In this document: positions 42,757 to 51,650 of the stretch, piece by piece
How positions within the stretch are numbered: the stretch's first letter is position 1
Layout of the letters: each line of letters starts with the position of its first letter
NCBI GenBank assembly: GCA_024743115.1
Contig: JANSXC010000003.1
Location: 372,001 to 436,000 of the forward strand
Direction of reading: 5' to 3'
Length of the DNA: 64,000 nt
Source: a bacterium
GTDB taxonomy: Bacteria; Planctomycetota; UBA1135; UBA2386
Made by a program: the position numbers and the translations under genes
The notes under the pieces: model-generated
Seen by the model: the letters and a program-made list of their open reading frames with translations, nothing else
What the model was told of the DNA's origin: nothing
The model's database searches: none

Positions 42757-44097
42757 ATGGCCATGTCGTTCTCGCCGGCACTCCCACGCTCCACCCGCTT
42801 CGCTGCCGTCGCGCTCGCATTCGGCGGCGCGGCGAACGCGCTGGCGCAGAGTCCAGGGCCGCAGGAGCGGTTCGCGGAAGTCTTCGACGCGCACTGGCAG
42901 GCCCTGCGCGATGGCTACCCGTACTTCGAGCTCTATGGCGTCGACTGGGAATCGGAGCGGCGCAAGCACCGGCCGCGGGCGATCGCTGCGGCCAATCCGA
43001 CGGAGTTCGCGTGGGAGATGGCGCGGTTGATCTCGGCGATGCCGGATCCACACGTCGCGTTCCTGCCGGCGATGGACACGCTGAAGGGGTGGACGGTGCC
43101 GGACGTCAAGACGCGCCTGGTCGAACGCCAGCGGATCGTGCTGTCGTGGCCCGATGGGCAGGCGCCGACACCGCCGGTGGCATTCGTCGACGACCCGCAC
43201 GCCTATCCGGAGGTCATCGCCATCGCCGGTGTGCCGGCGATGGGTGCCGCGGCCGACATGCTCGGCGCGGGGCCGCCCGGCACAACGTTCTCGCTGCGCC
43301 TGCGTTGGCCCGACGGCCGCGAATGCGATCATGAGGTGCGCCGCCCGGATACGGTCGGCCTGCCGCCGCTCAAGAAGCACCTCGGTCGCCACTGGCTGCT
43401 GACGAAGCGCATCGGCGCGATCGGCTACATGCGGGTGTGGACGTTCGACCCGCAGAAGGCGACGCTCGGGCCCGACGGCAAGATCACGACGATGCTGCGG
43501 GCGGCGTTGCGTGAGCTCGACGATACGACCGGCCTGATCCTCGATTTCTCGCGCAACGGTGGCGGGTTGGTCGCGGCGTCGGACCCGTTCCTCGGCAACC
43601 TCGTCGAACGCGAGATCAGCTACCGGTGGGGCAACTCACAGGGCAAGCGGCGTGTGATCCGCCCGCGGTCCCCGCGCTATCGCGGCAAGGTCGTCGCGAT
43701 GGTGGACGAGGGTAGTGCGAGTGGCGGCGAATGGGCGGCGCGCATCCTGCGTGATGCCGGTCGGGCGACCGTCGTCGGCGGCCGCAGCATGGGAGCGGAA
43801 GCGGCGGTCCATACGTCCGAAGCCGTCGACGGCTCCAAGGTCTTCTACAGCGCGTGGCCGATGGTCGAGCCGGGCATCGAACCGTTCCAGGAGGTCGGCG
43901 TCGCGCTCGATCACGAGGTGCGGCTGACGCTCGCCGAAGTGCGGCGAGTCGGCTACGAGGCGGCGCACGCGCACGTGCGTCGCGAGCGCTATCGACGCGC
44001 GCTCGCCGAGCTCGACGCCCCGGCCGGGGCGATCGACGAACTGATGGCGACCCTCGATGCCGCCGATGCGGCGGCGAACGCGGACAGTGATCGTTGA
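42757..44097 (+). CDS. Secreted S41 family peptidase
   Basis: A 446-residue exported protein with a signal peptide (FAAVALAFGGAANALAQ) and a C-terminal-processing-protease (S41/tail-specific protease) catalytic domain from about residue 215. Segments are RIGAIGYMRVWTF, GLILDFSRNGGGLVAASD, and VAMVDEGSASGGEWAARIL with the likely nucleophile Ser in GSASGGE, followed by ATVVGGRSMG. The N-terminal half resembles the TSP helical region. No clear PDZ sequence is seen. It probably trims or degrades periplasmic proteins. It follows the gyrA-yqeY pair after 61 bp. Confidence 0.8.
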   Translation: MAMSFSPALPRSTRFAAVALAFGGAANALAQSPGPQERFAEVFDAHWQALRDGYPYFELYGVDWESERRKHRPRAIAAANPTEFAWEMARLISAMPDPHVAFLPAMDTLKGWTVPDVKTRLVERQRIVLSWPDGQAPTPPVAFVDDPHAYPEVIAIAGVPAMGAAADMLGAGPPGTTFSLRLRWPDGRECDHEVRRPDTVGLPPLKKHLGRHWLLTKRIGAIGYMRVWTFDPQKATLGPDGKITTMLRAALRELDDTTGLILDFSRNGGGLVAASDPFLGNLVEREISYRWGNSQGKRRVIRPRSPRYRGKVVAMVDEGSASGGEWAARILRDAGRATVVGGRSMGAEAAVHTSEAVDGSKVFYSAWPMVEPGIEPFQEVGVALDHEVRLTLAEVRRVGYEAAHAHVRRERYRRALAELDAPAGAIDELMATLDAADAAANADSDR

Positions 44098-44107
44098 CCG
44101 GCTATCG

Positions 44108-45691
44108 CTACCGCGCCTCGTAGGCAAACGGCGAATGCGCCTCGTAACCGACGAGCGCGTTCAGCGCGCGTGGCTTCGAGATCACGAATCCCGGTCGCCG
44201 GCGATAGAAGTCATCGGGGGTGTTCGGCTTGCCGTCGGGGCCGTCGATCGCGAGTGCGAACATGTACTTGAACGAGCCCGCGAGCTGCGTGTCGAGCACG
44301 ATCGCCGAGTAGCTCTTTGTCGTCATCGCACGGATCATGCCGTCGCGATAGCTCACGAGCGCTTCGCGGACGCGCGGTGACATCGTGGCGAGGCGTTGTT
44401 CGTCAGCGAGGACGAGCACGTCGAGCATGCCGTTCGGCAGTCGCGGCAGCACCTGCATCAGGTCGAAGATCGCCTGACCGTGGGCGCAGGCGGGTTTGCC
44501 GGCGCGGGCGGTGATGTAGCCGTGTCCCGGCAGGAAGACGTCACGCGGTTGTTTGCGGACGTAGTCGGCGAGTTCGCGATGGGCCTCTGCGTGGGCTTCG
44601 GTCGGTAGCGCGACTCTCATGCGGTCGGGGCGGAAGTCGAACCAGAACAGAAACCCGAACTGCAAGATCAACAGCCACTGCGCGCGCACGTGGAACGCAC
44701 CAGCGGTGCCGAGCACGCACGCGCTCGCGAAGCCGTAGATCAACACGTTGTCGAAGCCACCAACGTGGATGCGCGACAGCCACGAAGTCACGAGCCCGCC
44801 GCTGCCGACCGCCGCGAGGAACAGCGCACCGCGCAGGTGTTCCCCGCGGCAGCGTATGGCGAAGCCGGCGACCCCGAGCACGACGAGCGGCAACATGGGC
44901 CACAGATCCCGCGTCCAGAACCCGAGGCGATTCTCCGCGACCGAGCCGTGGTGGGTCGGCATCTCGAACAGATAGAACGTCGACCAGCCGTCGCTAGACA
45001 GGTGCATCACACCGAGCGCTACCAGAATCGCACCGACACCCGCGAACCCGAACTTGAGACCCTGCCGCCAGTCGAGGATCAGCGCGCCGATGCCGATCGC
45101 GGGCAGCCACATCGCGGCCGACTGCTTGGCGAGCACGCCGACCGTCGCGAGCAGTGCGGCGACCCACCAACCGTGCCGACCGCCATGCCGCAGTGCATAC
45201 GCGCAGGCCAGCATCGCGAGCAGGAACGGCGAATCGTTGCGCGCGAGGTCGTACCACCAGAACAGCCACCCGTAGCCCGCGCAGAAGGTGCCCGTGGCGA
45301 CGAGTCCGGGGATGACGCGACCGGTCTCCTTGCGGACCCAGTGCCCGATCAGCATCGCGACCCCGACCGAACTCACGACGGCGATCAGGCGCAGCGCGAG
45401 CAGTCCATCGAGGCCGAGCGCCATGAGCCCACCGCCGAGCCAGAACAGGAGCGGCGCGTAGAGGAACGGCACGTGTTCCGGCGTCGGCGCGCAGTAGATC
45501 GGCTCCCCGTTGACGATGCGTGCGGCGTGATCCGCGAGCGCGCCTTCCATCCACTCGAGTTCGAACTCGTAGCCGACCCGCTGCGAGGCCAGGATCGCGA
45601 ACCAGGCGACCGCGATCACCGCGGGGATCAGCAGCAGTTGCCACTGCCTTTGCTCGAGCCGGCTCTGGGATCGTTCGTTGGGAGTCGACAT
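44108..45691 (-). CDS. Polytopic membrane glycosyltransferase (GT39/ArnT-like)
   Basis: A 527-residue protein with about 10 membrane helices. The first periplasmic loop has FELEWMEGALADHAARIVNGEPIY, with the acidic residues and Tyr typical of GT-C transferases such as ArnT, PMT and the DUF2029 mannosyltransferases. Helices continue to about residue 375, and a ~150-residue soluble C-terminal domain follows (FLPGHGYITARAGK, MIRAMTTKSYSAIVLDTQL). Such enzymes use polyprenyl-phosphate sugars on the outer side of the membrane. The ATG at 45691 is only 33 bp from the divergent start of the repeat protein. Sugar and acceptor unknown. Confidence 0.7.
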   Translation of the reverse strand: MSTPNERSQSRLEQRQWQLLLIPAVIAVAWFAILASQRVGYEFELEWMEGALADHAARIVNGEPIYCAPTPEHVPFLYAPLLFWLGGGLMALGLDGLLALRLIAVVSSVGVAMLIGHWVRKETGRVIPGLVATGTFCAGYGWLFWWYDLARNDSPFLLAMLACAYALRHGGRHGWWVAALLATVGVLAKQSAAMWLPAIGIGALILDWRQGLKFGFAGVGAILVALGVMHLSSDGWSTFYLFEMPTHHGSVAENRLGFWTRDLWPMLPLVVLGVAGFAIRCRGEHLRGALFLAAVGSGGLVTSWLSRIHVGGFDNVLIYGFASACVLGTAGAFHVRAQWLLILQFGFLFWFDFRPDRMRVALPTEAHAEAHRELADYVRKQPRDVFLPGHGYITARAGKPACAHGQAIFDLMQVLPRLPNGMLDVLVLADEQRLATMSPRVREALVSYRDGMIRAMTTKSYSAIVLDTQLAGSFKYMFALAIDGPDGKPNTPDDFYRRRPGFVISKPRALNALVGYEAHSPFAYEAR

Positions 45692-45724
45692 CGAGGGCGC
45701 GGCAAGCATATCGTCGAGCGACAG

Positions 45725-47434
45725 ATGCGCGCAGTGTCCGTGTTGCTCCTCGTTCTGGTTGCGATCGGGGTCGGCGTCTGGCTGCTCGGTGGCAACGACG
45801 ACTTCGATCCGAACGCGGGCGGTTCCGGTTCTGGTGGGGCCGCGATGAAGCCGGCCAAGGACGGTGGGACCCGTGATGGCACCGCCGCGCCGCGACCGCC
45901 AGCCGGTGGCCAGAACGGGGTTGCCCCGGACGCTGTCGGCGACGGCAAGCCGGGCGCGCGCGCCGTTCCGACTCGCACGGCGGTCGAACCAACAGCGCCG
46001 GAGGATCTCGCGGACCGGCCGACGGCATGCCTGCACGTGGTCGATCACCTGCACGGCAAGCCGGTTGCAGGCGCGATCGTGCGACGCATGAAGGGCGGCG
46101 CGGAGATCGGGTTCACCGACGAGCAGGGCTACGTCGACCTGCCGCTCGCCGAACGCGAACAGCTCGCCGTGATCGCGGACCGCTTCCTCATGCGAATGGC
46201 CGCGACGCGGCTCGGCTCGACTCGCGCCGAACCGCAGCCGGTTCAGCTCGTGCGCGATCGCTGGTCCGTGTTCCATCGCATCGAGCTGCGTCGCGCGCGC
46301 GGCGGCGGCGTGGTTTCCGAAGCGTTCGTCACGGTGCATCCCGCGCAGCGGGGCAAGACCGCGACGAATCGGACACCCGCCGAACCGGACCCCGTGATCC
46401 AGCGCGCGCGCAGCGAAGACGAACGACTCACCAACTTCTTCGCGGGCTCGGACGAGGCGATCCGACTGCAGGACGGTGACACGCTGCGGCTCACTGCCGG
46501 CGTCGCGCACGATCTCGACTTCGCGACGGCCGACGGTCTCGCCGATCGTCGAACGATCCCGGCGGCGGATAACGGGCGCGTGATCCGGATCGCGCTCGCG
46601 ATGGGGCGCTTCGTGCACGGCCAGGTGCGCGGCGACAAGGGACGACCGCTGGATGGCGCCGAGATCACGCAGCAGGGCGGCGACCCGCTCGCGCTGCGCT
46701 GCACGACCGCTGCGGATGGACGTTTTTCGTTCGGTCCGCTGCCGAACGGCCAGCTCACGTTGCTCGTGCGGCATCGCGAGCACGAGCCGCGCGCGTTCGG
46801 CCCGATCGCGACCGACGCCAAGCCCGTGATCACGCTGCGCGAGCTGCCGAAGTCGACCCTGCGCGGCCGCGTGCGCCGCCGGCCCGATCTGACGCCGCTT
46901 CAGGGTGCGACCGTGTCGTGGTCGGCGAACGCGGAAGGCGTGATGCCGATCACCGCGGTCTCTGGTGCGGACGGCACGTTCCAGCTCGCCACGACCGGGG
47001 ACCGCGCGGGCCGACTGCTCGTCAGTGCGCCGGGTTGCATCGCGCTCGCGGAGCTCGTCGCGCCGGGTGCGCCGTTCGAGAACTACGACCTGCTGCCGTC
47101 GGCGATGAACGAGCGGCTCGAGAAGCGCATGACTGCGGTGCTCGCCGGCCTCGTCGTCGACAGCGCTTCACGGCCGGCGTCGGGCGTCACCGTACGCTGG
47201 GTGCCGACCTCGGCTGCGCGCGGCGTGCCGGTCACGGGCCGGCGCACGATCTCCGGCAACACGCTGCCGTTGCCGCTCGCGCTGGCGACCGACAGCAATG
47301 GTGCGTTCGTGATCGAGACCGACCGATTTGGCCCCGGCCGCATCGAAGTGCCGAACGGCGGCGCCGCTGCGAGCGTCGCGACGACGGCGGTCGCTGGCAA
47401 ACGCCAGGACGGGATCCGGCTCAAGACGCGATGA
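45725..47434 (+). CDS. Membrane-anchored carboxypeptidase-regulatory-like repeat protein
   Basis: A 569-residue protein with one N-terminal membrane helix (VSVLLLVLVAIGVGVWLL) and a Gly/Ser/Pro-rich linker to about residue 95. Several beta-sandwich units of the carboxypeptidase regulatory-like type follow (GKPVAGAIVRRMKGGAEIGFTD; GRPLDGAEITQQ; LAGLVVDSASRPASGVTVRW, each followed by a TTAADGRFSFGPL-like strand). These are non-catalytic Ig-like modules that bind sugars or proteins. The helix lacks a cleavage site, so the protein is likely anchored with the repeats outside. It is the first of three such genes within 7 kb. Confidence 0.7.
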   Translation: MRAVSVLLLVLVAIGVGVWLLGGNDDFDPNAGGSGSGGAAMKPAKDGGTRDGTAAPRPPAGGQNGVAPDAVGDGKPGARAVPTRTAVEPTAPEDLADRPTACLHVVDHLHGKPVAGAIVRRMKGGAEIGFTDEQGYVDLPLAEREQLAVIADRFLMRMAATRLGSTRAEPQPVQLVRDRWSVFHRIELRRARGGGVVSEAFVTVHPAQRGKTATNRTPAEPDPVIQRARSEDERLTNFFAGSDEAIRLQDGDTLRLTAGVAHDLDFATADGLADRRTIPAADNGRVIRIALAMGRFVHGQVRGDKGRPLDGAEITQQGGDPLALRCTTAADGRFSFGPLPNGQLTLLVRHREHEPRAFGPIATDAKPVITLRELPKSTLRGRVRRRPDLTPLQGATVSWSANAEGVMPITAVSGADGTFQLATTGDRAGRLLVSAPGCIALAELVAPGAPFENYDLLPSAMNERLEKRMTAVLAGLVVDSASRPASGVTVRWVPTSAARGVPVTGRRTISGNTLPLPLALATDSNGAFVIETDRFGPGRIEVPNGGAAASVATTAVAGKRQDGIRLKTR

Positions 47435-47450
47435 AGCGGTGCAACCATGC

Positions 47451-47456
47451 TAGATA
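47451..47456 (+). promoter_or_regulatory. Putative -10 element of Nudix gene
   Basis: TAGATA lies 6 nt before the ATG at 47463, 16 nt after the previous stop codon, with no Shine-Dalgarno sequence. Confidence 0.3.
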
Positions 47457-47462
47457 ACTGGC

Positions 47463-48023
47463 ATGCCAGATGATTGGGAACGGCTCGGCGACGAGACCCT
47501 GCTGCGCTACCTCGTCTTTCACGTTCGCAAATCGCGGCGTCGGTCGCCGCGGACGGGCGCGGAGATCGGGTTCTTCCTGATCGACACACCGAATTGGGTC
47601 ACCGTCGTGGCCCTCACGACCGACGACCGGATCGTGCTGGTGCGGCAGTTCCGGCACGGCAGCGAGCGGGCGCTGCTCGAAGTGCCCGGCGGGCTCATCG
47701 ATCCGCACGAGGACGATCCCGCCGAGGCCGCGGTGCGCGAGCTGCGTGAGGAGAGCGGCTACGAAGCGGGGCGCCTCGAGTTGCTCGGCGACATGAATCC
47801 CAACCCGGCGATCTTCTCCAATCGCTGTTACGCGTATCTCGCGACCGACTGTCGCAAGGTTGCGGAACTCGATCTCGACCCGGGTGAGGATATCGAGGTC
47901 GTGACCGTGCCGGTGGCCGAGCTCGACGAGCGGATTCGGCGCGGCGAGATCGAGCATTCGATCTGCCTCGGGGCGATTGCCCTCTGGCGAGCCGGTTCGG
48001 GCGCGAATGGTGCGGGATCCTGA
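47463..48023 (+). CDS. Nudix hydrolase
   Basis: A 186-residue Nudix enzyme of the ADP-ribose pyrophosphatase (NudF) type. The catalytic box is in PGGLIDPHEDDPAEAAVREL followed by REESGYEAG; it is one residue longer than the canonical spacing between the first Glu and the REL. VRQFRHGSERALLEVPGG before it and MNPNPAIFSNRCYAYLA after it match ADP-ribose/GDP-mannose hydrolases. It cleaves nucleoside-diphosphate derivatives. It sits between two anchored repeat-protein genes, perhaps only by chance. Confidence 0.85.
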   Translation: MPDDWERLGDETLLRYLVFHVRKSRRRSPRTGAEIGFFLIDTPNWVTVVALTTDDRIVLVRQFRHGSERALLEVPGGLIDPHEDDPAEAAVRELREESGYEAGRLELLGDMNPNPAIFSNRCYAYLATDCRKVAELDLDPGEDIEVVTVPVAELDERIRRGEIEHSICLGAIALWRAGSGANGAGS

Positions 48024-48113
48024 GCCGGACGGCCTGATTTCTGCGTCTGCGCGGCAGTTTTCCCCAATACTTGGCCACGGTGGTTCGCACCGCCCATCGG
48101 AGCCCCCCGACAC

Positions 48114-51083
48114 ATGCAAAAGACCGTCGCGCTCGTCGTCCTCGTGCTGCTCATCGCGGCCGGGGTCTGGTTCACGTTCTTCTGGGGGGGCGATGACGAG
48201 CCGATCGTGCCCGATTCGGGCGGCTCCGGGACGGTCGTCGAAGACAACCAGGTGGCTAAGGAAGCCATCGACAACGGTGGCTCGGCCGTGCCCGTCGGCG
48301 ACACGGTCGATCGCGAGATGGTTGCGGTCGCCGCGACGAACCTGCTCGACGATCCCGAGATCCGTGCCGGTCTCCAGGGCTTCCGCGGCCGGGTGCTGAC
48401 GCACGACGAGAAGCCGGTCAAAGGCTGTGGCGTGCGCTTCTACCGCGCCGCGATGGACGTGATCCTCGGGCAGGGTGTCGATGTCTTCGCCGACGCGCCG
48501 ACGCTGGAACCGAACTACATCGGCGGCGAGTCGCAGACCGACGAAGAGGGGCGCTTCCTCGTTTCGGGCATGTGGCCGCGCGCGATGTTCATCATGTTTG
48601 CCGGCATCGGCACGGACATGCCGATGCACCAGGTCATCGCCAAGACGCCATCGCCGGGAGAGATCATCGACCTCGGCGACATCAAGCTACCGAACGCGGG
48701 TGTGATCATCGGCACCGTGACGGATGACGACGGGGAACCGCTCGCCGGCGCGCTCGTGCGTGCGGCCGACGTGCCGGGCACGCTCGCCGGGTTCTTTCCC
48801 GTCGAACGGTTCGACCCCGAAGGCGCGCTGCTGATTCGCGAGAAGAACTCGCCGGTCAACGTCTTGGAGATGCCACCGTGGGTGAAGCGTGCGTTCGAGC
48901 ACGTGCCGATCCCGACGACGAAGACGCAGGCGGACGGGAGCTTCCGGCTCGTGGGTGTGGTGCCCGGCAGCAATATGTTTGCCGTGACTGCCAAGGATCA
49001 CCTCTCGCACATGAAGCCGAGCGTGCGCGTGAAGCCGGGTCAGGTGAAGGACGTCGGCAACATCGGCATGCGCTCCGGTGAGGAGCTCTGGGGCAAGGTC
49101 GTCGACTCCAAGGGCGAACCCATCGCCGAGGCCGAGGTGCTCGCCGGCTCGACGATCACGATGGCCCCGGTCGACCTGGCGCGCCAGGTGAAGAAGACCA
49201 ATGACAAGGGCGAGTTCTCCGGGCTCGGGTTCGCGCCCGGCAAGGTGACCGTCGCGGCGCGCCGCGGCCCAGGGCACGCGTGGACCCTCGCCGAGCCGCA
49301 GCCGATCCTCGGCGATGTCGTGGTCACGTTGCCGGCGACGTACGGCGCGTTCGTGACCGTGCTGGGCGTGGATGGCCAACCGGTCGAGGAACCGCGCTTC
49401 AAGCTGCTGCAGGGTCGCGCGGGCGACGGCACGGCCGAGATGGCCGTCTTCGGGTTCGTGCCGCCCGTCGATCTGGACGATCGACTGGAGCGGACCGAAG
49501 AGGGACCTTGGCACATCACCAACCTCAAGTCCGGCAAGTACACGCTCGTCGTCGATGCTCCGGGTCATGCAACGGGATTTGCGGGCATGCAGATCGGTGA
49601 AGAGGACGCGAGCGTGTCGATCGAACTGGTCGCGAAGCGCGAGTTCCGCGTGCGTGTCGTCGATCACGAGGACGAGCCGATCCGCAACGCGGCAATCTAC
49701 GCCGATGCACGCGGCGAGAACCTGTTCGAGATGCCGATCAACTGCGGTCGCACCAAGGCCGACGGCACGCTGACGATCGATCGTTTCCAGGCAGAGAAGC
49801 TGCGCGTCAGCGCGGACCATCCCAAGTGGGGCTTCGTGCACGGCGAGGCGATTCTCGGTGAGGAGTTGCTGTTGCGTCTGCTGCCGCCGGGCTCGATCGA
49901 GGGCCTGCTCACGGAGAACGGCGCGCCGCCGGAGGCAGGCAAGTACACGGTTATCTGTGAGTGGCGGCGCAACGACGGGCCACGTGGCCCACTCGAAGAG
50001 ATTCCGCGCATGATCACCGCGGGCGTCGACGGCAAGTTCCGCGTCGCCGCGCTGCAGCCTGGCAACTACCGCCTCATGACGATCCCGTCGCTCGATGCGC
50101 TCAATTCACCCGGGGGCATGATGACGATGTTCATGTCCGCCCGCATGATGGGCGGGAACGACAATCGCGTGAGTGTCGATGTCGTCTCCGGGCAGACCGC
50201 GACGGTCCAGCTCGACACGGGTGAGAAACCGATCGAGGGACCGACCGCGCACCTCTTCGGTTCGGTGATGGTCGACGGGCGCCTCTCCGAGGGGGCGCGC
50301 GTCATGGCCTGGTGCCAGAGCCGGCGCTACACCGCGGAGGTGGACCGCGCCGGCCGCTTCGACCTCGGGCTCGTGCCGGCCGGCCACGCCTGGGTCAACA
50401 TCTCCGAGGGCGGCGGGCTGTTCCGGATGACCGGGCAGATCTGGTCCGGGAGCTTCGAGCTCAAGGAGAACGAGGAGAAGGAGCTGCGCATCGAGATCAT
50501 GACGTCGTCGATCGCGGGATCCGTGGTCGATGCCGATGGCATGCCGATCTCCGGCGCGGCCGTCCAGGCGCGGGGCAACATCAAGGGCGGGGTGTCGACC
50601 GTGCACCTGTATGCCCCCGTGGATGCCAACGGCAACTTCAAGTTCGACAAGGTCGCCGAGGGCACGTGGTCACTGACCGTTGACGGCGAGGGTGACGAGG
50701 CACAGAAGGGACGCGTCGAAAACATCGAGGTCATGGCCGGCGTGCCGATCACGAACCTGCGGATCGAGACGCGGCCCGCGATTCAGGTCAGCGGCCGAAT
50801 CGACGTTGCGATGTTCGGCAACGACAAGCCGCGGTGGGCCTGGATCAGCATTCACGAGCTCAAACCCGATGGCAGCCTCGGCGACCAGGTCGACGGCATC
50901 GGCCTCAACATGGACGACGGCGACTTCAGCACCGATGACATCGTGCCTGGTCAGTATGGCGTCCGCGTGCATGCTGGCTGGGAGAGCCGCAACGAGCAGT
51001 ATCGCTGCCAGGATCTCACCGTGCCGCCACAGGGCGTGAGCGACCTCGTGCTGACCGGCACGAAGGAGAGCAAGGGACAGTAG
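48114..51083 (+). CDS. Large membrane-anchored carboxypeptidase-regulatory-like protein
   Basis: A 989-residue protein with one N-terminal helix (VALVVLVLLIAAGVWFTFFW) and an acidic Gly/Ser linker. At least six beta-sandwich repeats of the carboxypeptidase regulatory-like or Ig-like kind follow to the C-terminus. Repeat starts read FRGRVLTHDEKPVKGCGVRF, IIGTVTDDDGEPLAGALVRA, LWGKVVDSKGEPIAEAEV, FRVRVVDHEDEPIRNAAIY, LFGSVMVDGRLSEGARV and IAGSVVDADGMPISGAAV. No catalytic motif is seen. The shared layout with the proteins starting at 45725 and 51651 suggests one family working at the cell surface. Confidence 0.72.
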   Translation: MQKTVALVVLVLLIAAGVWFTFFWGGDDEPIVPDSGGSGTVVEDNQVAKEAIDNGGSAVPVGDTVDREMVAVAATNLLDDPEIRAGLQGFRGRVLTHDEKPVKGCGVRFYRAAMDVILGQGVDVFADAPTLEPNYIGGESQTDEEGRFLVSGMWPRAMFIMFAGIGTDMPMHQVIAKTPSPGEIIDLGDIKLPNAGVIIGTVTDDDGEPLAGALVRAADVPGTLAGFFPVERFDPEGALLIREKNSPVNVLEMPPWVKRAFEHVPIPTTKTQADGSFRLVGVVPGSNMFAVTAKDHLSHMKPSVRVKPGQVKDVGNIGMRSGEELWGKVVDSKGEPIAEAEVLAGSTITMAPVDLARQVKKTNDKGEFSGLGFAPGKVTVAARRGPGHAWTLAEPQPILGDVVVTLPATYGAFVTVLGVDGQPVEEPRFKLLQGRAGDGTAEMAVFGFVPPVDLDDRLERTEEGPWHITNLKSGKYTLVVDAPGHATGFAGMQIGEEDASVSIELVAKREFRVRVVDHEDEPIRNAAIYADARGENLFEMPINCGRTKADGTLTIDRFQAEKLRVSADHPKWGFVHGEAILGEELLLRLLPPGSIEGLLTENGAPPEAGKYTVICEWRRNDGPRGPLEEIPRMITAGVDGKFRVAALQPGNYRLMTIPSLDALNSPGGMMTMFMSARMMGGNDNRVSVDVVSGQTATVQLDTGEKPIEGPTAHLFGSVMVDGRLSEGARVMAWCQSRRYTAEVDRAGRFDLGLVPAGHAWVNISEGGGLFRMTGQIWSGSFELKENEEKELRIEIMTSSIAGSVVDADGMPISGAAVQARGNIKGGVSTVHLYAPVDANGNFKFDKVAEGTWSLTVDGEGDEAQKGRVENIEVMAGVPITNLRIETRPAIQVSGRIDVAMFGNDKPRWAWISIHELKPDGSLGDQVDGIGLNMDDGDFSTDDIVPGQYGVRVHAGWESRNEQYRCQDLTVPPQGVSDLVLTGTKESKGQ

Positions 51084-51106
51084 CGCGCGGTCGGCGCGCA
51101 CGATCG

Positions 51107-51610
51107 TCAGCTCGTCGCGTCGAACTCGGCGGCGGCGCGCTGCGTCAACGACAGGCGCAGTTCGCCGATCAGGCTCGTGCGGGTCGGCAGCTCGACGCCG
51201 ACGAGCATCCCCTTCTTGAGCGGCACCGAACGGCCCTCGTCGCCCGTGATCAGCGCACTGAGCAGACAGCCGAGGTGCGGCTCATGGCCGACGAATGCGA
51301 TGACCGCGGTGCCCTGCACGAGTTCGTTCTCGATCAGCTCCAGGGTCTTCTGCAGGCTGCCCCCGGGCACGATCGCCGCGGTCGTGCGCTGTTCGCGCCC
51401 GCCGGTGGTCGACTCGACGAGCACCTCGGCCGTTTCCTGTGCCCGCCGCAGCGGACTCACGAACACCACGTCGATCGGTTCGACGAGTCGCTGCCATGCG
51501 GGTGCCGCGGCCCGCAGACGTTCCCAGCCGTCGGGCGTGAGCGCGCGATCTTCGTCGCGCATGCCGAAGCCGTCTTCGGCACGACCGTGGCGCAGCAGGT
51601 AGACCAGCAT
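51107..51610 (-). CDS. sixA: SixA-like phosphohistidine phosphatase
   Basis: A 167-residue histidine-phosphatase-superfamily protein with the catalytic RHG motif at the start (LVYLLRHGRAEDGFGMRDED), VFVSPLRRAQETAEVL, and VIAFVGHEPHLGCLLSALI supplying the second His. Size and pattern match SixA, which dephosphorylates phosphohistidine on Hpt or phosphotransfer proteins. The window does encode an Hpt protein (17986-18348), but the link is only suggestive. TATCGT lies 6 nt upstream of the ATG, in a block almost identical to that before the methyltransferase gene at 28622. Confidence 0.83.
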   Translation of the reverse strand: MLVYLLRHGRAEDGFGMRDEDRALTPDGWERLRAAAPAWQRLVEPIDVVFVSPLRRAQETAEVLVESTTGGREQRTTAAIVPGGSLQKTLELIENELVQGTAVIAFVGHEPHLGCLLSALITGDEGRSVPLKKGMLVGVELPTRTSLIGELRLSLTQRAAAEFDATS

Positions 51611-51616
51611 GCGCGC

Positions 51617-51622
51617 ACGATA
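51617..51622 (-). promoter_or_regulatory. Putative -10 element of sixA
   Basis: TATCGT on the minus strand lies 6 nt upstream of the ATG at 51610 and is part of the 18-bp block shared with 28620-28637. Confidence 0.45.
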
Positions 51623-51637
51623 GCGCGACCGAACGGG

Positions 51638-51643
51638 TATCGT
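51638..51643 (+). promoter_or_regulatory. Putative -10 element of repeat-protein gene at 51651
   Basis: TATCGT lies 7 nt before the GTG start at 51651, back to back with the identical hexamer serving sixA on the other strand. Confidence 0.45.
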
Positions 51644-51650
51644 CAGGCGC

